From: Forficula auricularia
Lineage: Eukaryota > Arthropoda > Insecta > Dermaptera > Forficulidae
NCBI GenBank assembly: GCA_024734495.1
Contig: JALMQS010000085.1
Span: 12,066,048-12,130,047 of the forward strand
DNA length: 64,000 bases
Reading direction: 5' to 3'
Shown: piece after piece, positions 1-11,621 of the stretch
Layout of the letters: every line of letters begins with the position of its first letter
Position numbering within the stretch: position 1 is the first letter of the stretch
Notes under the pieces: generated by a model
What the model was told of the DNA's origin: nothing
The model's input: only the letters and a program-made list of their open reading frames with translations
Databases searched by the model: none
Program-made: the position numbers and the translations under genes

Positions 1-122
1 CGTTAAAAAGTAGGTCCCGTATATCTGTGTAAAAACAGTTAAACACACTCAGCACAGGTATATGTGGAGAGGAGCCGAAACATCAGGGAGACCTGATACG
101 GCACTTAAAGAAGAAGAAGATT
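1..122 (+). repeat. Non-LTR retrotransposon 3' end, (AAG)n tail
   Basis: This stretch is nearly identical to the last part of 36030-36285: both share AAAAAGTAGGTCCCGTATAT, AGCACAGGTATATGTGGAGA and a terminal AAGAAGAAGAAG run. A conserved 3' segment ending in a simple AAG repeat is what 5'-truncated non-LTR insertions leave behind. The left part lies outside the window. No coding part is visible, so the clade cannot be assigned. Confidence 0.55.
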
Positions 123-3100
123 ATTATTATTATTTTATAATAAAATAAAATTTCTGAATCTGATTTTATAAATCCAAATGGCATAATTTCTTTGAATCAA
201 ATATCTCATCATTTGATTACAAAGAAATCTGGTTTGGTTTGTTCTCAAATTAAATCGCTAAGTCCAAATGTCAATCGTCTTAAATGAAATTCTCATAATT
301 TAAATTTAAAAACAAAAGATTTGGACTGTTAGAAACGGAAACAGCGCATCGCGAAACCCGGCCAATGAAGAAGTTTTGATTCTTTAGACCCCATTAAATG
401 AACCCAAGGCTCCTGAAAGAGATCCTACCTAGCCTGTACCCGTATACGTATAAGAGTCGAAAAAAGTAACGTATCGCACAGTCCCTAGCAACAGGAGAGC
501 CTCTTCGGGGAATACCCATAGACGATCTAATGATCTTTTGTTCTTTGTCTGGCAGGATATTCCGTCCCTGGATTCGAAAGCACAACAGCAACGACTGTCA
601 GAGAGATGTACAAAAAGTTTACGGTAGAGGATCTTTCTGTCAGTCATAGCCCAAAAATTTCATTAAGTCTACGCACGTGTTCCGGGCAGATCCGGAAATA
701 AGAGGCACTCCTCCTCGAGTCATTACCGGACAAAATCTAGCATCGAACCCTTGTTCACTGACCTATATTGTGTGAGATCTTAGAGTATATTTCGAGATCG
801 CATCGCATCTTAAGATAGAGGAGACCTGGACCTCAACCGATGATTCCGGTCTGGTCGACTCACCTCGAGGTTCGTTCGTGGCGAGAACAAGACAGTGACT
901 TCGATATTAGCTCTCTGCTGGACCCTAAAGCTAACACATGCACCATTAAGAACCTAACCAGAGTGAACTAGCTAAGATTAGAGGGCGACCTGAGAGATAA
1001 ACTTAAAATCTAGATGATCATAAGTGTCCAGCAGAGGCCCAAAATGGGAAACACTGAGCATGATCTTCCCTCTAATGGACCCATGAGGAAAGCCTGCAGG
1101 CTCCGGGCAACAGACTTCAATCCACGCGATAATGAATTCTCAAAGCAATATATCGTTAGTTATTTATCAATGATGTATATTTATTTTATAATAATTTATT
1201 ATTTAAAATTACTCTTTTATAATTAAATTAATAAATGTTTAATTTAAACATTTGAAATTTAATATTTACACAATTTAATTAATTATGAAAAATCTCATAT
1301 TACTTTATATAATATACAAATATATATATATATTATATCAACGTATTAAAGTATATATTTATAAATTATATTTTATATCTAATTTTTAATATTATTTCCA
1401 ATGGCAAGAAAAAATACGATTATACTTTTCATAAACTAATAACAAAATTTTAAACTTGAATTTAAAATTATTTATCAAATTCGAAATTATGGAATGATAA
1501 ATATTTAATTATTTAATAAATACTTATTTACTTCTCGATTATACGTAAAAAAAACTTAGAAAATTGTTTATAATTATATTTAATGATTTTTATTTCTTAT
1601 TTAGGTATGTATTATTAATATTAAAATTAATATTTTTCTAATTTTTATATGGAGGTATATTTGTTATTTTCTCTGAGAATTCAAAACGTTGAATCGGTTT
1701 GTCAGAAGTGTCTAAAATATATTTGCTTGTGTTTTTATTTATTTATTTTATTTTATTTATTGTGTGTATTTGATATTTTTGTTTTCAATCGTTGGCATTG
1801 GCGCATCATCCCCCCATGTTCTTTAACTATGAATGAATTTAACAAGCAATCTAGTTTACTCAGTAAGAGATGTACGTCACTTTTTAGACTATTTTCGATA
1901 AGATGAACCGAAAGAGAGTCCCTTAAATCCGGGACAAATACGCACATCTCAGCCCTAATCATCTGGATAGCTAAGGTACCAAGTTGATGATGAATCCACG
2001 GTGGTCGAGGGCTGCGTCTCTGAAGAGAATTTCTGCAGCACATTAAATGCAACACCTAAATGAGACATTCTAACAACGACCACTAATTACTCTTACTTTG
2101 TGAAGCGAAGACCAACCAACTCTCTCTCTCTTTCGAAGAGCCTCGGAGGACTTAAATGATGATGGGATTCTGAAAATCCTAATGTTATTTCTCTATCTAT
2201 TAAATTCTCAAAAGGAGAATTTGTCAATTTGGAATAAAGAATTGTATTTTATTATAATATTCGAGGAGAAAAGTGGTTTGTGTTTTTATTATTTATAAGT
2301 AGGGTGTGAATATTAAAACAATAATAAAATCTATATATATATTTAGCCGAAATTATTGCTCTTTAAAAATACTCATTTTATACTTAAATTTTTTCATCTA
2401 CTTCTGAATTAATTTAGAATAGAAAAATATAATTTTATTTCAATATTTAGAAAATAAAGGAGAGTTTTGTTGTTTTTTATTATTTTTATTTTACATTCTA
2501 TACCTGTGAAGAGAAATAGTATTAGTTGAGAATATTGAAATAAAATTCATATTTAATTTTTTAATTTATAAAATATTTAAAATTTTGATGTAAATGCAAA
2601 TATTTATTTTAAGTCTTTAACTAACGAAATCCATTAAAAAAATTAAAAATTTTTTAACTATATATATTTAATAATTATACCGTCTAATTGTGAAATGTTC
2701 ACCGTTTTACTAGATCTAAGCTAGGGAATAAAGGGTAGTAATGCTGAAAAAGAAAGACACCTAATTGTTTCTATAGCTAGGCTAAAATTAACTAAATTGA
2801 AAAAAATATATTAAAAAGTCCGAAATGGTTTCATTTGAATTAAATTTTAAAATCGATGCCCCAGAACTAATTCGCGCCAATGCATGTGTACTTGCGTTTT
2901 ATGGTCCAGATGTCTTGATACTCATGAGAAAATAAATGCTTTCAGTTCTCGAAGAATATTAGAAGTGTAGAGGACTAGATGTGTTGCTGGAAAATCTCGA
3001 CAAAGATGTGAGATAAGAGGTCGGACGCTCTAAATTGAGACTAGATGCTTTTGGTAGATCTTGTTAAAGATGAAGTAGAGCGGACTTTGGACCTATGCTG

Positions 3101-3170
3101 CGAAATGATTTGATGAAGTTAAAATTCTAACATTGAAAATGTTTATTTTAATCTAATAAAGTTTCGTATA
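123..3170. other. Unassigned AT-rich region with three GC-richer islands
   Basis: I see no gene here. Islands at about 310-1140, 1800-2160 and 2690-3120 are visibly less AT-rich than the intervening poly-A/T-like sequence. They contain only short frames that are broken and resemble no family I know. They could be decayed mobile elements or retained host sequence. Confidence 0.4.
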
Positions 3171-3177
3171 CTAATTT

Positions 3178-3345
3178 TTAAGGATTTAGGTGTCGAGTTC
3201 TAGGTGAAACATTATAAATAACTTATGAGGAGAATTTTCTAGGTTAAGTTTCACAAAAAGGAAATATATTAAAACAAATGCATGTTTTTTTTTGAGTTTG
3301 ATTAGCTCGATATATATTTCGGGTTACTAGCCCATCTTCAGGAGT
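3178..3345 (-). repeat. Penelope-type terminal repeat, hammerhead family A
   Basis: The segment begins with GTGTCGAGTTCTAGGTGAAAC and runs through TTTGAGTTTGATTAGCTCGA into an antisense hammerhead-like motif. The same order occurs at 9395-9545, 30645-30745, 49760-49912, 52118-52240 and, inverted, at 32016-32122. It is read here as the terminal (pLTR-like) module of a Penelope-like family, because the 30.6 kb copy flanks a Penelope GIY-YIG remnant. Confidence 0.5.
3306..3344 (-). ncRNA. Hammerhead-like ribozyme motif, family A
   Basis: On the minus strand the order is CTC, CTGAAGA, one unpaired T, a GGGCTAGTAACCC stem II hairpin, GAAA, the self-complementary run TATATAT, C and GAG. CTC/GAG gives a short stem I. 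All core positions (CUGANGA and GAAA) are intact apart from the extra base before stem II. Stem III is AU palindromic, so it would be stable only as a dimer. No activity is shown. Confidence 0.5.
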
Positions 3346-3772
3346 TCAAATAAAAACTGAATACAAATTTGTAAGAACGTTTAACAAGTAAAATTTTTTG
3401 AGAAAGATGAGTATATTCAGAAAGTTTCATAAACAAAATTTTGAGAGAGAAGAGTACATTCAGAAAGTTACATCAACAAACAGAAGTTAAAGTACGTTCA
3501 GAAATTACTTTCAATCTTTTTCTTAAAAATTAATAAATTGTTATTATTTAAATTAGAAACAGAACGTATACTATTTATGTAGTTATTTTTATCATTCATT
3601 CCCATCAAGCAGAGGGCAACCTCAGTGATTTCTCTTTAGGAAGCTATAAAATCCAAAATCTATTATAATCAATTATTTGACCGATAAGCCCAGGAGACAA
3701 GACAAGCTTATTATTTATTGTAAAACTAACTATGTAGTAGTTTACTACAAATAATTATATAAATATTGTATA
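3346..3772. other. No gene; degenerate direct repeats
   Basis: Loose repeats of GTACATTCAGAAAGTTACAT-type sequence lie at 3410-3510. Near 3605 there is a piece of the CAAGCAG repeat also seen at 10246 and 13035. Nothing coding is recognisable. Confidence 0.35.
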
Positions 3773-3868
3773 TTGAAAAATATATCTAAAATAAATTTAA
3801 TAATTAATCAAGTACGTTTGCAGGTGTTTGGACAGGAAGGTGTAAATCAAAAAATTGTCATTGATTTA

Positions 3869-3907
3869 TGCGACGTTTCGCCAACTTTATTTTGCCTTCA
3901 TCAGGCA
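3869..3907 (-). ncRNA. Hammerhead-like ribozyme motif, family D
   Basis: Minus-strand order: TGC, CTGATGA, A, a GGCAA/TTGGC stem II with one mismatch, GAAA, CGTC, GCA. Stem I pairs ATGC with GCAT directly at the predicted cleavage site after GTC. The stem III region is reduced to the palindrome ACGT. The core is intact apart from the extra A before stem II. Its inverted partner is at 5021-5058. Confidence 0.5.
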
Positions 3908-5020
3908 TCTAAAAAATATACAAAAAACAGAGTTTCAGAAAAATCAACAAGTCACATCATTTTTTAATTTACCAGGTATGCAGGGTATTGTAATCGTGCA
4001 TGAAAAAAGTGGTTTTTTTCCTTCTTTTTTTCTGAAATATCTCAAAAACGGTAGGAAATATTTTTATTAAAAAAATTGAGCAAAGCCATGGCATTTCGTT
4101 CTACAAAAAAGCTTTAATAAGTGAACATCAAAAAATTATATTTTTCGAGATAAAAATTGTTTTGTCAAAATGTCTGTTTGTTAGTTTGTCTGGTTGTCCG
4201 TTAGTCTGTGCGTTAACCAAATTTTTGTGGACGAGCTAGCTCAAAAACTAGTGTGAATATCGAAACCAAATTTCACACGTAGTTTTGGTCCATTGAGATT
4301 GTGAGCTGATTAGATTTTGGTGAATATCGACCCAAAATTGAAGGGAGTGGAGGGGGTTAAAAATTAAAAATCTAGGCCAATTTTGAGCAAACTCAACCAA
4401 ATTTTGTATACATAAACAGTGGGACTCCAGAAGTCTAAAAATGCAAAAACTAACCGCCCAAAATGTGGGGGGGGGGTAAAAAATGAAAATATTTGCCCTT
4501 GTACCAAACTCATCCAAATTTTGTATACATAGTCCCCGAGCCCCCAGGCGTCTAAAAATGGAAAAATAACCCCCCCCCCTAAATGAATATAAATAATTTT
4601 ATTAAATATTAAATATAAGGGAGGGGTCAGGTTGTATGGTAAAGTCAAGTGGATGGCCACATCAGAACACGTCAGCTTATTTTCCCTTCTTTTCTTCTTT
4701 AGAGCGTGAATATGATTCTAATTATTATTGTTATCTTCAGATCTATTTATTTAAGTAAAACCTATAATTAGTCTTGTCATTTGAATCATTCTTTTTTATA
4801 TAAATTGGATTATTGTTCGGAACAAAAAAAGAAATAATTACAATTGATTTTATTCATAAATATGTGCACATCTGTTATATATTAATATTAATCATATTCA
4901 TTGAGGTATGTCACAAGTAATGTTGTTTGTTGATTTGGCCAGAGAAAAAAGAAAGGAAGGGCAAAAAATGATGTGACTTGTTGATTTTTCTGAAACTCTG
5001 TTTTTTGTATGCTTTTTAGA

Positions 5021-5058
5021 CGCCTGATGAAGCCAAAATTAAGTTGGTGAAACGTCGC
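5021..5058 (+). ncRNA. Hammerhead-like ribozyme motif, family D
   Basis: Order CGC, CTGATGA, AGCCAA...TTGGT, GAAACGTC, GCT. Stem II keeps four or five pairs with a bulge, and stem I keeps two pairs. This is a more eroded inverted copy of the motif at 3869-3907. Confidence 0.4.
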
Positions 5059-5137
5059 TTAAATCAATGACAATTTTTTGATTTACACCTTCCTGTCCAA
5101 ATAGATAGAAAAACGTACTTGATTAATTAAATAAGTA

Positions 5138-5940
5138 CCTGGAGGCCCCGAGCGATGCTCGGGAACTTCTTCTTTCAGTTAAAAGCTTTATTTTAATATT
5201 ATTTTTAATTTAAAATTCAGATAAAAATGTCGATTTTTATTTGAGAGGCGTTTTCAAATTAAAAAAATACAAAAATATATAATATTCGCCCACTGTACCC
5301 ACCCACCTCCACCCCGCTAGAACCCACCCCTGAAACCTCGACCTACCCCCGGATCTCCCACCACTGCACTCCGCCTCCACCTCTTGTATTGATTCAACCA
5401 TATGATTCATTTTTATTCATCCAATTGTTAATAAATAAAACCTATCAAAATGTGTTGTTTTTTCAGAAAATTGAGACCTGCTTATGCGAAATATATTTTT
5501 AAATAAATTCTTGATTATTTTTTATTCGATTAAATAAATAAAGTTCTTTATAAAAACAATTATAAAACGTTTATTAATATTTCTAACTTTTATGGAGAAC
5601 AAAATATGTTAAAATCCACAATCACAATACTTCTTCAAGGCCTTTTAGAACAATGAATTAAGGCAACCCATTGTCTGGCTGGGTACAAAAGGAAAAGAGA
5701 AACCTTTTTAAAACCCTAAGAATGGGATTTGTCTACCTGAGAATAATTAATTTTATTACGAAAAAACCCATCAAAAACAATTTTGTCGAAGATGAGACCG
5801 TGACAGATCGACATTGTCACCCCAAAAACCCCTAACCCGTGAATTTCATCAAAATCGGTAGAGTCGTTTTCAAAATATAACCAAGATACAAATATATATA
5901 CAAATAAATATACAATTTTTGCTCGTTTAATAAGAGTAGA
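5138..5940 (-). mobile_element. Non-autonomous Helitron
   Basis: On the minus strand it starts after an A with TCTACTCTTATTAAACGAGC. It ends with the perfect hairpin CCCGAGC/GCTCGGG followed by GCCTCCAGG and a host T. TC start, subterminal 3' hairpin and A|T insertion are the Helitron hallmarks; the terminal CAGG departs slightly from CTRR. The interior holds a C-rich stretch (5283-5400) and no Rep/helicase frame. Confidence 0.6.
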
Positions 5941-6426
5941 TTTGGACTTTAATAAATTTAATAATTCTAAACTTGTTTATTTCTCTCTAACTTCTAGTTT
6001 CTAGTCTATGTAAAGTTTGTATTAAATGGATAGGAAATTAATTTTATTTATTTACTTGATCGAGTGGGATTTGGTCATTGAACTCCGATTTACGAACTAT
6101 ATTTATATAATTCCCCTTTCGATTTAATTTCATTTTCAAAGCATTTAAGTAAATACTTTATCCGATTTATTTATTTTGAATTTAGTTAATAATTTTTATT
6201 TTCATCCATTCTGGATTATGTAAAACAATAAATCAGTTAATAAATAAAAAATATAAATGTAAAAATAAAAGAACGAAAAAATATAAAGTAAATTTAAACG
6301 TACAAATGGTTTAAAAATAGTCAATATCTCGTGTTCGTTTGCCGAAAAAACTTGACCCTTCAGCTATAAATATTTCGGATTTTAGTAAGTGTATAAAAAT
6401 TTCAGAAAAAAGGAGAAATGACAAAT
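5941..6426 (-). repeat. Inverted copy of the duplicated intron-like segment
   Basis: Read on the minus strand, this region resembles 10430-11460 and 25500-25760: it shares ATGGATGAAAATAAAAATT-like and AAATAAATCGGAT phrases and AAATGCTTTGAAAATGAAATTAAATCG. It is a diverged low-copy duplicate of that host or intron sequence in the opposite direction. No exon-like unit is found in it. Confidence 0.4.
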
Positions 6427-6485
6427 GAGCACCCAGCAGGATTCGACCCTGCGATCTTTTTTCTCCTATACTCTTTAGCAGGGCC
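6427..6485 (-). repeat. tRNA-headed SINE, B-box side (split by a MITE)
   Basis: Minus strand shows a perfect T-arm-like hairpin, GCAGG GTCGAAT CCTGC, containing a B-box-like GGTCGAATCC. The downstream body (about 6340-6420) matches 9950-10025, so it is a repeated family. The head continues beyond the MITE at 6944-6975, where TAGTCTGATAGG resembles an A box. It is therefore a SINE interrupted after insertion. Confidence 0.5.
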
Positions 6486-6943
6486 CGAGGGGTCATCCGC
6501 GATTGGAAGTAGGTGGTGTACACCTCTTGGAAGTATTTTGGAAGTACTTGAAAATATTTGGAAGTACTTGTGAATATTTGGAAGTACTTGTGAATATTTG
6601 GAAGTACTTGTAAATATTTGGAAGTACTTGTGAATATTCGGAAGTACTTGGAAATATTTGGAAGTACTTGTGAATATTCGGAAGTACTTGGAAATATTTG
6701 GAAATATTTGGAATTTCTTGGAAATATTTGGAATTGCTTGGAAATATTTGGAAGTACTTGGAAATATTTGGAAGCGCTTGGAATTATTTGAAAGTACTTG
6801 GAAATAATTGGAAGTACTTGTAAATATTTTGAATTACTTGGAAATATTTGGAAATGCTTGGAAATATTTGGAATTGCTTAGAAATATTTGGAAGTACAAG
6901 TGAAAGTAGGTGTACAGCATATTAGGTCGCGGTTCACTCCTCG
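6486..6943. mobile_element. hAT-type MITE with internal minisatellite
   Basis: The element runs from CGAGGGGTCATCC to the inverted GGTTCACTCCTCG and is flanked by a perfect 8-bp target-site duplication, GCAGGGCC (6478-6485 and 6944-6951). An 8-bp duplication and short TIRs fit the hAT superfamily. Almost the whole interior is a minisatellite. It sits inside the tRNA-like SINE head, so it is younger than that SINE. Confidence 0.75.
6522..6900. repeat. 10-bp minisatellite TTGGAARTAY
   Basis: Alternating units TTGGAAGTAC and TTGGAAATAT (or TTGTGAATAT) repeat with a 10-bp base period and a 20-bp higher period, about 37 units. The companion MITE at 7077-7231 lacks such an array, so expansion occurred inside this copy. 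Confidence 0.85.
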
Positions 6944-7076
6944 GCAGGGCCTATCAGACTAAATGGGGTAGCGAAACTGAATTTTGTTGTAGCGAAACAT
7001 AGGGCAACAATAACATTTCAGTCAAAATGAGGTCGCCAATTAAAAAGTTTAAGCAGCGCTGCTCTATAGGAATAAT

Positions 7077-7231
7077 CGAGGGGTGAACCGCGACCTAAAA
7101 TCGTGTACACCTACTTTCACTTCCACTTTAATTTCCAAGTGGAAGACAATAGATGACAATAGTTTATATAATGAATTCCAAATAATTCCAAAGACGGTGT
7201 ACACCGAATCCCAATCACGGTTCACCCCTCG
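7077..7231. mobile_element. Second hAT-type MITE, short copy
   Basis: It has the same termini as 6486-6943 (CGAGGGGTGAACCGCGACC and, inverted, CGAGGGGTGAACCGTGATTGG) and inner GGTGTACACC blocks near both ends. Flanks GGAATAAT and GGATTATT are an imperfect 8-bp duplication. It is short and non-coding. Confidence 0.65.
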
Positions 7232-7239
7232 GGATTATT

Positions 7240-9390
7240 AATAAAAAAGAAAAAAATGAGAATTTTAAAATCGCAGTTCAATGCCCAAATATCACTCAAG
7301 TGAATAAATAAAAAATTTCCTATCCCTTTAAGTTTTAAGATAAACTATACATAAACTAGAAATTGCTCAAGTAGAAGTAAATCGTATAAAATATGTGAAA
7401 AAATGTATCCATTAAACTTAGTAAATGTATTTCTACTTTCTAGAGAGAAACAGTTGAACGTTATTTAAAAAAAAATAAAATAAAATAAAATAAAGTATTT
7501 ATTTTACCCTATGGTAATATTCCATGTAGAGTCGTATCTACGGATGTAGGAACGAGCGAGTGGATTTCCAATTGTTAAATAAACATAAATGGAATTCAAT
7601 GTTGTGTCAAAATAAATTTTCAGGCATTTTTCAGAAAGCCCTTTCAATATTCCAAGGCAAGGAATAATAACATTGTAGGCACACTGGAACACACATACAA
7701 GGAACAATATTAATATTAAATATTTAGATAGCCAGAACGCTATTATACATTTTCTTTAGGATTGTATCTACTTATTTATTTTGTAAAAGTTTTGAAAGTT
7801 AAAATAAATTTAAATGAAAAAAGATTTTTTAGATATGTAGGATTATCAGAAAGTCTATTGAAAATCAAGAAAGATGGTCAGTCGGGGATGTTATGGATTA
7901 TTTTTATTATGTCAGAAGGGTTGATTCACCCCTTTATCCTAAAAATTCGGACTGGTTCTAAATTTAAACATAATATAGCTTAATCTGATATTGGAGAGCG
8001 TTTCGAGTTTTGAAAATTTTCAAATCTCAAATGGGAATAAAATGACTGACTATTCGTGAATTAAATCAAACTCTGCCCCTATTTGAATTCTGAAATCTCT
8101 AAATTAAAAATATTATTAGTTTTAATGGATAAATGTATTTTATACAAACACATTTTATTGAATGTTTAAACGTCAACCGTCTAGCTTGATATTATTTAAG
8201 AGTAAAGAGGTTTATTCATTTACCTTTGCATTAGAATGGTAATCAATGACTAGTATTTCAAAATTGTAGTAAATAATATCACATACTAAGAAAATATTTA
8301 TCTTAATATTACAATTTGATAAAAATATTAGATATTAATGAGAGCTGATCATCAAAAGACATCTATTTCAAAATACATCTTCTTTATTTAAATTATAAAT
8401 TATTATTTGAAGATTCATTTATAAATTCTTCACTATACTAATTCAACAGATCTAGTAGAAATGGCTATTTATCTAATTAGTTTAATGAAGGAATTTTTAT
8501 TCACTAAAATATTCTTGATTATTAAATATCTTTCTGCCAAAATGGGTGTGTGCCCGATGCCAATAAATAATATAAAAAAAAAATATCTTTATGTACAATT
8601 TTTCATTCTTTCAATAAAAAAACGTATTTTATAAAAAAAATATTATACTACTTATTACATCACGTTACTTTAGTCCATTCTAGGTTTTAAAAATTATTTC
8701 CATGTAAAATATCTTCATATTTAACCGCGTACAACTTTGGGCCTATAAAGTTGGTCCCACTGCTATCCATGTTAAATATAAAACTAATTAAAATTTGTTA
8801 ATGGCTGACGGCTTGAAAACTAGTTTAAAATATTAAAGTTATAAAATTTGTTTTAAAATATAAAAAGATAAAAATTGAATACCAGAAAACAAACTATAAA
8901 AACCAATTTGTTTTTAGGTAATTATATTATGTTTGTTTTTTTATTATATTAAATATAATCTCTGTATATAGAAAACTAATATCAAAGCTGTAAATAATTT
9001 TTAAAATAAATAATTTGTTTTTAGGAATACATTGGCTTATATTCATTTATCATTCCCCGAATTAACTACATTATATCCATTTATATAATTTTTCAAAATT
9101 CTCATCTCAAATATATTCAAAACATCATTCATTAATTTAAAGAAAAATAAACTCCCTCTAACACGGGAAGGTTTTCTACACATACGTACCCATTCTTCAA
9201 GAGTTACTTTGAAATTTTGAAATGAAAAAGGGGTGGCAGACCAAATCTTCTTTATTTAAATTATAAATTAATATTTGAAGATTCATTTATAATTTAATTA
9301 TTATAAATTAATTCACCAGGTCTCGTAGAAATGGCTATTTTGATAATTATAAATTAAATAATAACTACAAATATAATTGTTTTTAAGGAA
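7240..9390. other. No gene; patchwork of diverged intron-like duplicates
   Basis: 7255-7440 resembles 11320-11490 and 25640-25790. 8340-8470 and 9230-9350 resemble 11790-11910, sharing CAGGTCTCGTAGAAATGGCT-like sequence. 8200-8265 resembles 56965-57010. These are old low-copy duplications of one ancestral segment. No exon-like unit or coding frame is recognised. Confidence 0.4.
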
Positions 9391-9500
9391 TTTGGTGTTG
9401 GTACTTGGTGAAACATTTTTTAAAATTATTAGATAAAAATACTTGGTAGTTTCACATTAAGATATAAAAATAAAACGAATTTATTTTGGAGAATCTTTAA

Positions 9501-9543
9501 TCTCGATATATATATTTCGGGTGACTAACCCATCTTCAGGAGA
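9501..9543 (-). ncRNA. Hammerhead-like ribozyme motif, family A
   Basis: Minus strand: TCTC, CTGAAGA, T, GGGT-TAGTC-ACCC stem II, GAAA, a TA-palindromic run ending in ATC, then GAGA. Stem I TCTC/GAGA has four pairs and stem II four. The core is intact apart from the single T before stem II. It is the mirror partner of 9802-9844. Confidence 0.55.
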
Positions 9544-9801
9544 AACAGAAAGTAACTGACCTGGATAAGTCGAAATTGAATACAAGTCAATAGTAAAATT
9601 TATTTTTTAAGATAACAAAAGGGTAAGTAAATATTTAAAATTATTGGAGGGAGAAAAGGTAGGAAATCTACTTTTGTTTAATTTTGAATGGCCTTCAGAG
9701 AAATGAGGATTTCGAATTTGAATACAACTCAATGGTAAAATTTATTTATAAGATAACAAAAGGGTAAATATTTAACTTATCCAGGTCAGTTACTTTCTGT
9801 T

Positions 9802-9844
9802 TCTCCTGAAGATGGGTTAGTCACCCGAAATATATATATCGAGA
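9802..9844 (+). ncRNA. Hammerhead-like ribozyme motif, family A
   Basis: Plus-strand mirror of 9501-9543 with the same stem I (TCTC/GAGA), stem II (GGGT/ACCC), GAAA and palindromic TATATATATC. Because the pair is inverted, a transcript from either strand would contain one sense copy. Confidence 0.55.
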
Positions 9845-9925
9845 TTAAAGATTCTCCAAAAATAAATTCGTTTTATTTTTTTATATCTTAATGTGAAACC
9901 TACCAAGTATTTTTATCTAATAGCA

Positions 9926-10139
9926 CATATAATTGTTCACTGAACAAGTGTGGCCCCTTAACCACAAATATTTCGAATTTTAAATAGTGTATAAAAATTT
10001 CAGAAAAAAAGGAGAAATGACCAATGAGCGCCATATTATTATATAGACTATATCCTATAGGAATAATTAAAAAAAAACATTGAATGTTATATTTTGGTCG
10101 ACCAGCGAACATTTTTTCGCCCAGTGTTACCAAGTATTA
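9926..10139 (-). repeat. SINE body fragment, same family as 6340-6485
   Basis: The stretch shares TAAATAGTGTATAAAAATTTCAG-like and AAAGGAGAAATGACCAATGAGCGCC sequence with 6360-6430. The tRNA-like head is absent, so the copy is truncated or interrupted. Confidence 0.4.
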
Positions 10140-10514
10140 ATATGAGGGAAAGGAAGAAATCTCCATTAACAGGGCAGCCTTTAGGGTAGACTAGTCTCTA
10201 CGTTGTAGAACATACACACATATATATATGTCTGTATGTTTATTTGCATCAAGCAGAGAACAACCTCTTTGTTTCTCTTTGTGAATCAACAACTCTGCTA
10301 CTCTCGGCAAAACAAAAACTTTTCAATTAAAGCTAAAGAGATAAATTAAATACGAGGATAAGACCAGCCAATCTTGAAGAATCTTCAATTTATTGTTCTT
10401 CGTTATAATATATAATATACAAACTATACATTATAGCCAGAATGGTTGAAAATAAAAATTTATTTAATTATTAAGTAAATTCAGAATAAATAAATCGGAT
10501 TCTATAAAATTTTT

Positions 10515-11260
10515 AAGAAAAAAATAAAAAACCGACTTCAAAAAATTAAATGCAACAAATATAAAAATACACTAAAAGGTATAAAATAATTATTATCTTA
10601 TTTAGTTACAACTAAACGACGAAATATTAACACGAAATTACTTTTTAAAGTCGGTGCCAAAGAAACTATACCTATAAGCGAGCGTACCCGCCAAACGTAC
10701 TAAGTAAGATCCGTCGAGTGCGATTCATAAAAGGTATATGTTTGGCACCAACTTCAAAAAGTAATTTCGTGTTAATATTTCGTCGTTTAGTTGTAACTAA
10801 ATAAGATAATAATTATTTTATACCTTTTAGTGTATTTTTATATTTGTTGCATTTAATTTTTTGAAGTCGGTTTTTATTTTTTTCTTAAAAATTTTTATTT
10901 TTCTCTTTTTAGTGATGTTATTAATAGTGATTATATCATCAGAACTTGACAAAATTAATATGACACCATCCCTAAGACACCCCCTTTCGGATAAAAAAAG
11001 AACCATCGAAATCGGTTCATAAACAAAGAGGTTAGGTCTAAACAAACCTAAACAAACCTAATAAAAAAGGTCTAATACCTATGAAAAAAATCGAAAAAAA
11101 ATGGGACCAATCGGAAGCTAGACTGGACCCAATGCAAAAAAAATTTCAAAATCGGTTGACAATTGGCGGAGATATGAGGTAACAGGCACAAAAAAAAAAA
11201 AAAAAAAAAAAATTCAATCGAATAGAGAACCTCCTCCTTTTTTGAAGTCGGTTAAAAATA
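10515..11260 (-). mobile_element. ACCGACTTC fold-back element, copy 1
   Basis: Two parts are seen. 10515-10895 is a palindrome: ACCGACTTCAAAAAATTAAA at its left end is mirrored at its right, with AACGACGAAATATTAACACG in each arm and a centre around ATCCGTCGAGTGCGATTC. 10910-11255 is an adjacent non-palindromic part ending at another AACCGACTTC in inverse orientation. Copies occur at 28560-29345 and 35075-35765. There is no coding frame. Confidence 0.65.
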
Positions 11261-11550
11261 TTCACTTAAATGTGTTGAAAATGAAATTAAATCGAAGGGG
11301 AAAGTTATACAAATATAGTTAGTAAATCGTAGTTCAATGACCAGATACCACTCGTTTAAGGGTTTAAGGGTATAAATAAAATCATAATGCTATATTTTTA
11401 AATAAAATTATACATAAACCAGAAATTAGTGAAGATTGAAGTAAATAGTGGAAAATGGTGAAAAAATATATTTATTAACTTAAATATCATTAATTATGTT
11501 CACAGACATAAAAACAGATAATTAAATCGAAAATAAATCAGTAAACTCAC

Positions 11551-11621
11551 CAGGATGCTGGAGGAATCTTATGTGGGCTGCTCCTAGTCTCCCATACCCG
11601 TCTTGTCGCTCTCGAGTCTGC
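11551..11621 (-). other. Exon-like unit A1 (71 nt, splice-bounded)
   Basis: On the minus strand this 71-nt unit follows a T-rich tract ending TTTTACTCCAG and is followed by GTGAGT. Related units with the same borders are at 25851-25914 and 55438-55508. The frame beginning at its first base is open throughout (ADSRATRR, then WETRSS, then KIPPAS). I do not recognise the protein. It could be a small coding exon, an alternative UTR exon, or a cryptic exon in a repeat. Confidence 0.4.

Larger units (their letters stand above)
3800..5130. mobile_element. Inverted-ended element with hammerhead family D motifs
   Basis: The left end (3800-3907) and right end (5021-5130) are inverted copies. Both carry TAATTAATCAAGTACGTTTG-type termini, the stretch GACAGGAAGGTGTAAATCA and a hammerhead-like motif facing inward to outward. 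The centre (about 4130-4660) is a Helitron-like module with GGGGGG and CCCCCC runs and the repeated phrase AACCAAATTTTGTATACATA. A second, shorter copy of the inverted ends is at 13255-13585. No protein-coding part remains. Confidence 0.5.
9395..9925. mobile_element. Palindromic element, hammerhead family A pair
   Basis: Arms at about 9430-9571 and 9776-9915 are near-perfect inverted copies, including AGTTACTTTCTGTTTCTCCT and the hammerhead motif in each. The spacer contains a direct repeat of about 65 bp (9570-9640 and 9708-9776). The left end starts with the family A phrase GGTGTTGGTACTTGGTGAAAC. There is no coding content. Confidence 0.6.

Noticed and set aside
6522..6900. CRISPR-like array
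   Set aside because: Units are contiguous 10-mers without spacers, inside a MITE with a target duplication.
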